This document shows positions 57,086 to 64,000 of a stretch of 64,000 nt of DNA, piece by piece. Numbering within the stretch: position 1 is the first letter of the stretch; each line of letters opens with the position of its first letter. The translations under genes were made by a program, and so were the position numbers. The DNA is from Cristatella mucedo (Eukaryota; Bryozoa; Phylactolaemata; Cristatellidae). The stretch is from assembly GCA_009760855.2 (NCBI GenBank), contig WPIO01000021.1, positions 496,001 to 560,000 of the forward strand, given 5' to 3'. The notes under the pieces are model-generated. The model saw only the letters and a list, made by a program, of their open reading frames with translations. It was not told the origin of the DNA and made no database searches.

Positions 57086-57474
57086 ACGTATGTTGGCCAA
57101 GCCTATTATTCGAAGGTTGCTCTTTTCAACTTCAGACTGAAACTATGGTTTGCACCATAATAGTAAACCCTTTTTTCGCCATTAAGCGCTACTACTGCTC
57201 ATTTGTGTAAATTTTCAGGGATTTATTTACTCATTTGAGTACACCCATGGTACAAAACAGTGATTAGGCCCACGGTGGCAAATTTTTTAATGAGTGTTCA
57301 TGCCATTTGGAATAATGTTGAAAAATGGTCCGCTACTTTCCCGTTTCCGTAACTAGCTTTCAGAGAAAGCAGCAAAGGAGGGCAGGATTGTTTTTGTTTT
57401 TTTTCGGAAATTGAATTTGCGATGCTGCTTTATCACTAAGCCTTAAGGGTTAGGTGAGGTCAGCCAAGTCTCCC

Positions 57475-57595
57475 ATAATAACAATAATAATACATTTTTA
57501 TAGCACCCCAGAGAACTAAATCTCTTTCTGGGCACTTGATGTGTGCTGTAAAGGAAGCCGTGCACAGGGTCAACATGCAAATGTGTCTGGCTTAA
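57475..57595 (-). repeat. L2-type LINE 3' tail fragment
   Basis: Plus strand ATAATAACAATAATAATAC, then TATAGCACCCCAGAGAACTA and AATCTCTTTCTGGGCACTTG is the reversed L2 tail, followed by GGGTCAACATGCAAATGTG from the L2 untranslated region. Confidence 0.7.
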
Positions 57596-57599
57596 TGGG

Positions 57600-58870
57600 C
57601 CGGGGTCGGTAGATACAGCGTTTGATCTTCCCCTTTCGGGTAACGCTACCTGTAGCCTACATTCTTGGGATCCCGATAGCCAGCACCCCCCCCTACCCGA
57701 GTAGCTATCGGGCTGTCAGTAGCTATCAGGGATGCACGCACGCTGTTCCGCTATGGCGTAAAACCCTGCCAAGTACTGTGCCAATTTTTCCTTGCATTTT
57801 GGTGCTGAAATTAGAACTCCCAAACCGGATCCAGTGCCTTGATAGTTCAACCGACCGGCATCTCGATCAAGAGCATCCTCGCATGACCGCGATGCTCCGA
57901 GAATACTCACACGACGCAACCAAACGACGACATACTTCTCTACGCAGGCAAGTGACCATGACCTCGCAGCCAGCATTGCAAAGTAAGGTTTGCCATCAAT
58001 AACATTAAGACCGAAGATCCAGATAGTATCGTGTCACTCTACGATTCAATCCTTAATTCGGCATCTCGTCAAATTTGCCTCCAGATCACCGCGAATTTTC
58101 ATTTGCTCTCGGGTCCGCTTTACAGTCGCGGACGTCAACTGCATACGATCTGAGCTTTTCTAGCGGAAAGCATCTAAGCAAGTAAGGGGGCCACATCAAG
58201 TAAAGCCACAGCACCTAGAAGAACGCCATCCAAACATTTATAAGCGCCGAGACGCTGGAAGTTGAAGTTGATAGCATCAGTGGGCGCCGAGGTGAGAGCT
58301 ATAAGGGCTGCTTGACCCTTGCAAAATTCCGCCGTGCGTTTACGTTCGGTCGCCAGAAGAAGCCGAATAATTTTCCTTTAAAAGGGCCGACGGTAATTGT
58401 AGAGCGTTTAAACTATCATTATTGTTGGGTAGGTTCCTGCTCGTCAGCTGCAAGCGGGCTAAAATGAGTAGCAAACTTCATTTTCGACGGGTTTTGCCCC
58501 AGAGTCTTCCGGAAGGTTTGCTTAGGACGCGGCACTTCTTCATCGAAATGCGGACCAACAGCGCGCGACTTCCTGTCGGTGCTTCACTGCCGACTGTTCC
58601 AGTGCTGCTCCAGCGCCGCTTCCGGAAATTTACCACATGCAAGCCTCCGCAGAGCTTGGCTGCTGAGCTACCTCAGGAATTAACCCTATTGTCCGTTGTT
58701 GCTGCCGCGTTTATCGCTTTTGGTTAATTTTTATAAATAACTCCACGTTGGTTTTGAGATGGGTGATGAGGGGTTCCAGCTGTCGCGCTTTATCGGTGTC
58801 TAATGTCGATGTGCTTAGCTTGGCGTTCATTCCATCTCGGGCTGCCCAACGACAGTTTATCTGTTTATCT
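57600..58870. other. Intergenic, nothing recognised
   Basis: Two frames over 100 codons (57622-58002 and 58422-58727, both +) have no known domain and no splice context. Confidence 0.4.
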
Positions 58871-58874
58871 ACGT

Positions 58875-59125
58875 AGTATAATGTATCTTCGTCTGTAACT
58901 CCACAAATCCACTAAGACTATGGGGTGTTGCGCCAGATTTTTGAATTTCGCACTCGAAGCATAAGCGGCTTTTGGTACGCATTTGGTAGCCAACAGACTT
59001 CATCTCACGCAACAAAGAGGAATTGGGAAGCATAGTAAAGTCAGGGAGAGCAGTTGAGGTATTGAGTAACATGGAAGTAGTAGCTCAGGACGATTGGAAA
59101 GGATATGCCATATTCTGCAGCAGGA
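58875..59125 (+). repeat. Dispersed repeat family R4, copy 2
   Basis: AATGTATCTTCGTCTGTAAC, AGCGGCTTTTGGTACGCATT, TGGTAGCCAACAGACTTCAT and GTAGTAGCTCAGGACGATTG align in order with the 33.3 and 60.4 kb copies. Confidence 0.75.
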
Positions 59126-59228
59126 GAGTAGTTTTCATTGCTTCAGCTTGAACCTAATGTGTCCCCGCAGCGCTGTGCAATTTTTCTAACGCTTCGACAG
59201 TTTTAAATTCGAAGTGTACATTCTATAC

Positions 59229-59394
59229 TAGTTTGGCCCAGTGGTTAACATGCTCGCTCAACCAAAGCCAAGGTGAATGAACGTATTTGATGACCGAGGT
59301 CGTGGGCTCGAGCCCCGTGGCATTTGTGAAGCGCCTGAATATGGATTAAGCTCTCTTAGGGTGCTATACATATGAATTTATGTAATTATAATTA
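59229..59394 (+). repeat. tRNA-derived SINE, family 1
   Basis: Head TAGTTTGGCCCAGTGGTTAA, B-box-like GGGCTCGAGCCCC, tail CGCCTGAATATGGATTAAGC and GGGTGCTATACATATGAATT. The segment between the boxes is longer than in the 6.2 kb copy. Confidence 0.72.
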
Positions 59395-59395
59395 C

Positions 59396-59650
59396 ACTCA
59401 TCCCTTGTTTATCGTGGTTAATCAGTTCCAGACTCTATCGTGATAAGTGAATTTCCGCGAAGTGGGATTCTATTTATAAATCAAATATCTTCGTAGTTGG
59501 AGCATTGAAAACCTGTTCACGACCCTCTAAATACGGTTTTTAGCACTCTTTGAGCCATCTGGATATGAAATAAGACCATAATAGTCACAATTACACTTTT
59601 ATTTACCAATATATCAGTCAGAATGAGAGAAAATAAGACACAGTAGACGT
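59396..59650. repeat. MITE-like sequence
   Basis: Begins CATCCCTTGTTTATCGTGGT and continues TATCGTGATAAGTGAATTTC then CGCGAAGTGGGATTC. Sequences of this style ('tatcgcgg ... ccgcgataagtgaa') end short DNA transposons in many animal genomes. I could not delimit both ends or name the superfamily. Confidence 0.45.
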
Positions 59651-60039
59651 TAAAAATATCGTAATATTATTATCATACATTTAATTACTCGCACACATAC
59701 AGTTCTTACAGTTTTTTTTAATAGATTTTGAAGTTCAAGCCGATTGAGTTGCATATACTCCGATTTCGATGCTTCTGTTTTACCGTTCGTTCTCTGCTTG
59801 GAATCGGGTGATATCGATCTTAACTCTGTCCTACTTCTTTCGAAATTGTTCAATGAGTTTGAACACAGGTGGGTGATGCCAATCGATGATCTATTCAAAG
59901 GCGCAGTGTCACGCTTCTAAGAATTGCTAGTGCGAGGCCGATCGTCAGTGACTCGATCCTGAACATTTCAAAGACAAATACCGAATAGGAGTACTGCTCT
60001 ACGGCTGCGTCTCTGTCGTTGAATGTATTTGCCCTCCCA

Positions 60040-60350
60040 TTAGTCGACGATAGTATCCAGGTCATCCGGAAAACTTTCGACTAGCATTTCGAAGGCATCA
60101 GTTACGCCTGTACTTGGAACAAAACCCAGAGCTTGTAACATCTTGACGTTGAGACAAATATCTTCGTTGTTACGGTACTCTTCGGTAAAATGAGAGTCTT
60201 GAGCTTTCCTCCATAAGCACTGTCCTAAATGGAAGAGGCACTCGACGACCTGCGTTGTTGGAAATACACGAATCCCAGCATTATGGCTTGCTTTCTCAAA
60301 ATCCGCCATCATACTTATCGAATTCAAAGTTGGCTTCAAATAGCCAAGCT
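60040..60350 (-). mobile_element. MULE-type transposase fragment
   Basis: An open minus frame reads ISMMADFEKASHNAGIRVFP, VVECLFHLGQCLWRKAQD, then LNVKMLQALGFVP and AFEMLVE. This matches the MULE transposase pattern of an Asp-Phe-Glu catalytic segment, the C-x-F-H block and the following 'lakeY ... L-a-LaFlP' helices. It often pairs with FLYWCH zinc fingers in animals. Only about 100 residues remain in frame. Confidence 0.75.
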
Positions 60351-60409
60351 TCTCAAAAACACTGACATTAGTTGCCTCACGTTTATCTTGTAGAAGAACG
60401 TAAATTTAA

Positions 60410-60650
60410 TGTAATGTATCTCCGTCTGTAACTCCACAAAGTCATAAAGACAATGTGGGTGTTACGCGGGAGAGTTTTGTATAGCGCACTCACAGCCTAA
60501 GCGGCTTTCGGTACGCATTCGGTAGCCAACAGACTTCGTCTCACGCAACAAAGAGAACGTGGGAAGCATAGCAGAGTCAGGAGAGCAGTTGAGGTAGTGA
60601 GTAGCACGGATGTAGCAGCTCAGGACCGCTGAAAAGAATGAGCCATAGAT
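60410..60650 (+). repeat. Dispersed repeat family R4, copy 3
   Basis: AATGTATCTCCGTCTGTAAC, AGCGGCTTTCGGTACGCATT, CGGTAGCCAACAGACTTCGT and GTAGCAGCTCAGGACCGC, collinear with the 58.9 kb copy. The spacing suggests it could be part of, or inserted in, the MULE remnant. Confidence 0.75.
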
Positions 60651-61594
60651 CAAAGGAACTGCAGGTCTGTCGACCAACGCATTCACGGTGAAAGCTAAAA
60701 AAAACTTCAGTGGTGATTTTGAATTTTCTATCCAGGAAGCCAAGACGATGCTGCTCCAGAATGTCAAAATTGTCATCGGTGGCGAAATTAGAAAACGATT
60801 GGCATCATTTGCTCCAGAGACCCAAAAACGAAATTTGCGTTTCTCGCTGTATTTTACAGCGCTCGAGGGATGACGATGTTTGCAATCTTTTGTTGGATTC
60901 ACGAACGGCTGTTGGGTTCGTTTCCGCGTTCGTGCGAACGTTCGCTGTGATGCTGTGTGTGCTGGAAGAGTCTTTCTGCCTCCAGTGATATTCCACCTGT
61001 ACTGTGTTGAACTATCTGCCTCGGTCTCTCTAATCCATTTGCAGTTCTTCGTTGTATATCGGCAACCGATATCACTGCTTCCTTCTTTGCAAGATCCGGT
61101 GGATGAGCATGCGTTCTTTAATCAATATTGCGTCATTGTTGATCACTTTAATCCCACCTCAACAACTTGACTCAAGGCATCACCAGGGCGTACTTCCATC
61201 GGCAATAATTCTTGCTTTCCTATACCGAAGCACTTAATTTAATAACAACTCGATTGCTGTCTGCGATTCTATCTTCTCCACATTGATTGATTGATATTTA
61301 GAAAAAACATTATTTTGTGGACCAGTAGGATGAAAATAATTTGGTGACACACGGAAAAAATTAATCAGAAATTTTTTGCAACAGATCAATTAGCATAATT
61401 AGTAAATTAATCTTGAATTACTTATAATTTTGTATAATAAATTTTTATTCAATATATTTTCACTTTTAATATGTTTAATAAAGCATATTTTAAAAATTTA
61501 TTTTTTATTATCGTAATGGAATTTCTTTTAATGTCATAGTTAACGGCCATATAGCAGATTCGCAAAAAGTTTTTTAGTTTCTCTAGGCGTTTTT

Positions 61595-61692
61595 GTCGGA
61601 GCTATATTGTCTATCTTCATCAGAGTGGGCTCTTTTGACGGGGCTATATTGTCGGTGCAATTTTGTCAGCCGCTATTTGATCGGGGTGCCGC
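61595..61692. repeat. Degenerate 14-bp tandem units
   Basis: Units GACGGGGCTATATT, GTCGGTGCAATTTT and GTCAGCCGCTATTT run head to tail from 61637, with GTCGGAGCTATATT at 61595. They may be subterminal repeats of the MULE remnant to the left; that link is inference. Confidence 0.55.
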
Positions 61693-61699
61693 AAAAATT

Positions 61700-62935
61700 A
61701 CTTGACCTATTACGTTAGCCATCACATACGATGCTTTGCTGTATCTTATATGACCAAAGTGTTCTCCACGACTCCCATTCACCTTCAACTAGCTGAAAGC
61801 TTAACATTATTCTACGTTCACGATAAGACGAGCAGGCCTGCGGGCTTGCTTCCTTGAGTCGTGGTAATTCCGTCAGGAAAACGACGCTTCACCATCTTAC
61901 CGCTTGACGGACGTGTGCGATCTTTCCACGTGACGTAAGTGCGCCGTCTTGCGGCGTGACGGACTTTCTCGCTTTAATTAGTAGAGATACTCGAAATTGA
62001 AAATTAGTTAAGGTCCTCCTCCATGTATAGTCAAAACTTCATGATCTAGTCCATCTTTTGGTCTCTCTCACTGAGTTAGTCGCTTGAATTTATTGATTGA
62101 GTTTGAGCTTAAAGCAAATATAAAGTCGATTTAATACCATTTAATGCACGATGAGTAATGATACAGTAACAGTCCTAATTTTTGTGCTGATTGACTTGGG
62201 CCTCGGGCTGGTGTGTAATTTTTAGTATGTAGCTGCTCAGCAGACTGCATCTCCCGAAGGCCTCTTTTTTAATTACATAGTCTTGTATGATCACTGCTAA
62301 AGACCGTGTATGTGTTCAGTCATTCAAGGTTGAAAGATAGAGGCAGCGGACCGCTCATTGTGGTTTCCCCACCCATCGTAACCAGCGTAAGTCGTGCGGC
62401 AGATAAGGTTACACCTTATTGGCCTATGCTCAATTATAACTATTCAAATTCATTCATTCGCCGAGATTTGACTCGGTGAAATCAACGGAAATTTAAAGCC
62501 AATGCGTGAAATACCTTTTGCCGAACACCTAAATAAGCGTTGTCTCGACAGATCAATCGGTAAGAAGAGTACTGCGATATTACCCGCAGCGGTTTCGCGA
62601 TCGTTTCCTGCTTGAGGCTAAATTCTGGTGTGACGTTAAGTCGCACGGCAGACGGCCTCCGTTGTTCTGTATTGTTTAATCAATAATCTTCTAGAATCAA
62701 GGGAGCCTCAACTAGTTTAGTGTATTACAGTTGTACAGATTCTAGGCGTTTTCTTAATTATAACTATTGAGAAACAGATACGTCGTAATGTTGAGTCAAG
62801 TCTGTATTCAAATTTATTCCATAAACCTTGTTAGGAGTCGCCGGCTACGGTTCGCGAAATACACAAATTGACTCTCCATAGCCACTGCATAAAGTTCTCT
62901 CAGCTCAGGACGTGTGCTTGATAGTAATAATTAAT
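61700..62935. other. AT-rich intergenic stretch, nothing recognised
   Basis: No coding potential or repeat family seen on either strand. Confidence 0.45.
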
Positions 62936-62939
62936 GATT

Positions 62940-63300
62940 TACTAGTATTACAATAGCCTAGAGCCCTCAGAAAAGGTTATATCTTCTAGGCACTAAAAAC
63001 GTAGGTTGTAGTAGGTGCATAGCAATATGGCAATGTGGTAACATGCGCAAAGTCAACGCACAGGAGCATAGTAAGGACAGTTCAGACGGATCGAGCAACC
63101 GCTGTGAGGAAAATTCACATTTTCAGCTTCCGTTTAGATGTTGTCCAAATGTGCACTTTCAGCTTCCGTTTAAATGTCGTCCTTTCGGGCATATCTTTCC
63201 GCCAGTCCTGAGTGAGTTCAAAGCTTAGGCAGCATGCGAAATAAAGGCATGGTCTCCGAAGGATCTGAGTTTGGTTCGTTCGAGGCAGCTATCAGACATG
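62940..63300 (-). mobile_element. Degenerate L2-type LINE 3' fragment
   Basis: Reversed tail (GAGCCCTCAGAAAAGGTTAT near 62962), then GTGGTAACATGCGCAAAGTC and an end-of-ORF region with GGCATGGTCTCCGAAGGATC, all matching the 34 kb minus copy in order. A short segment containing TTTCAGCTTCCGTTTA is duplicated at 63120-63180. Confidence 0.65.
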
Positions 63301-63307
63301 AATTAGA

Positions 63308-64000
63308 ATAGGGGTGTCCAACCTTTTTGCGTTTGGGGCCACATTAAAAAAATTTAAAAGGTCCGGGTTGGGCCACATGTAAATTGGCGTAGTTTACCGC
63401 ATCAGAAAGTAAGATCGTAATTTAGTATGACTATTACTATTATACTTAATAAATAAACCGCAATACAATAGTATTTTTTAGTATAATTATAATTAAAAAT
63501 AATAAATAATAAAAATTTAATCATGTGTCCTGGGAAATAATTTGATAGATATTATGGCCAATCTTTTACTTTTGGATTTTTATATTAGTAACATGAAGAC
63601 AGAAACTTATAAAACTTACAAAATTACATGACAAGGACTCACATAATATTAATGTCTTCGGATTAATTAAATGCCACAGGTATTCAATGTCTTCTGCACT
63701 GCAGGCATCAATGAGATATTTGGCATTGTTTCTGTTTGCATAAAAAGTCGACATCTGCTGCAACAGTGGATGTGGCAATTCTAAGGATTCCTGATAAATG
63801 TTCATCTGTGAGAACGGATCGAGTCTTTGTTTTCACATTTTTCAGTCCGGAAAAAAGCTGTTCACAGAAATATGTGCTGCCAAAAAGTGCAATATACCTG
63901 CGAGCATGTTTGGCTAGGTTAGGAAAAGACTCTGATGAAACATACTGCTTGTAAAAGGTAACAAGGACATGCTGATCATAAGCAGTTTTTAAATTGCTGT
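63308..64000 (-). mobile_element. hAT transposon, 3' part (runs off window)
   Basis: The left end GGGGTGTCCAACCTTTTTGC and GTTTGGGGCCACATT has the form of a hAT terminal inverted repeat ('ggtgtccaaccttt ... gggccacat'). Reading inward on the minus strand, the transposase C-terminus is open from the window edge to TGA at 63708. The AT-rich 63350-63700 segment is its 3' untranslated part. Confidence 0.8.
63708..64000 (-). CDS. hAT transposase C-terminal dimerisation region (partial)
   Basis: An open frame of about 96 codons enters from the right edge and ends at TGA 63708-63710. It reads ARRYIALFGSTYFCEQLFS, GLKNVKTKTRSVLTDEHLSG and ILRIATSTVAADVDFL. This matches the end of hAT transposases and their domesticated relatives in the ZBED, GTF2IRD2-like and EPM2AIP1-like group. 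The active site lies outside the window, so activity cannot be judged. Confidence 0.85.
   Translation of the reverse strand, partial: SNLKTAYDQHVLVTFYKQYVSSESFPNLAKHARRYIALFGSTYFCEQLFSGLKNVKTKTRSVLTDEHLSGILRIATSTVAADVDFLCKQKQCQISH

Noticed and set aside
60462-61170. Frames of 90-146 codons on both strands to the right of the MULE fragment
   Set aside because: They overlap repeat R4 or show no MULE, FLYWCH or other motif that I could defend.

Overview
This window looks like nuclear DNA of an intron-rich animal, probably an invertebrate. The evidence is two genes with animal-type exon/intron structure and a heavy load of metazoan transposon families (L2-type LINEs, tRNA-derived SINEs, Ty3/gypsy, Tc1, pogo, hAT, MULE) plus long dinucleotide microsatellites. 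I cannot place the species. There are no operons, ribosome binding sites, CRISPR arrays or convincing stand-alone RNA genes.

Two host genes can be assembled exon by exon with matching splice phases. (1) A CCDC85-family coiled-coil gene on the + strand: four exons, 9726-15781, about 807 residues. (2) RFC1, the large subunit of the clamp loader replication factor C, on the - strand: about 24 exons, 52502 down to 17967, about 1,450 residues. The order is N-terminal DIRKFFG motif, acidic/lysine-rich linker, BRCT domain, AAA+ ATPase, clamp-loader C-terminal region and basic tail. The two genes converge, with candidate poly(A) signals about 1 kb apart. RFC1 introns are large (up to about 5.8 kb) and hold most of the mobile elements and microsatellites.

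Layout: 1-9.7 kb is intergenic with SINE and L2 fragments. 9.7-15.8 kb is CCDC85. 15.8-17.5 kb is the convergent spacer with one SINE. 17.5-52.5 kb is RFC1. Its introns hold at least five L2 copies or fragments (one with a long open C-terminal reverse-transcriptase frame, one head-to-head pair), a decayed gypsy piece carrying a nested SINE, a dead Tc1 transposase and an internally deleted pogo-like element. 52.9-54.5 kb is a second gypsy remnant upstream of RFC1. 54.7-64 kb is AT-richer intergenic DNA with L2, SINE, MULE and hAT remnants; the hAT transposase runs off the right edge.

The most interesting points are: a tRNA-SINE family whose 3' tail matches the local L2 tail (a MIR/L2-like partnership); a GC-AG intron inside the RFC1 ATPase domain; a 26-nt RFC1 microexon next to a 106-bp CA/TG tract; complementary (CU)n and (GA)n tracts flanking a single frame-shifting RFC1 exon; and a proposed first exon whose ATG overlaps an E2F-type site.
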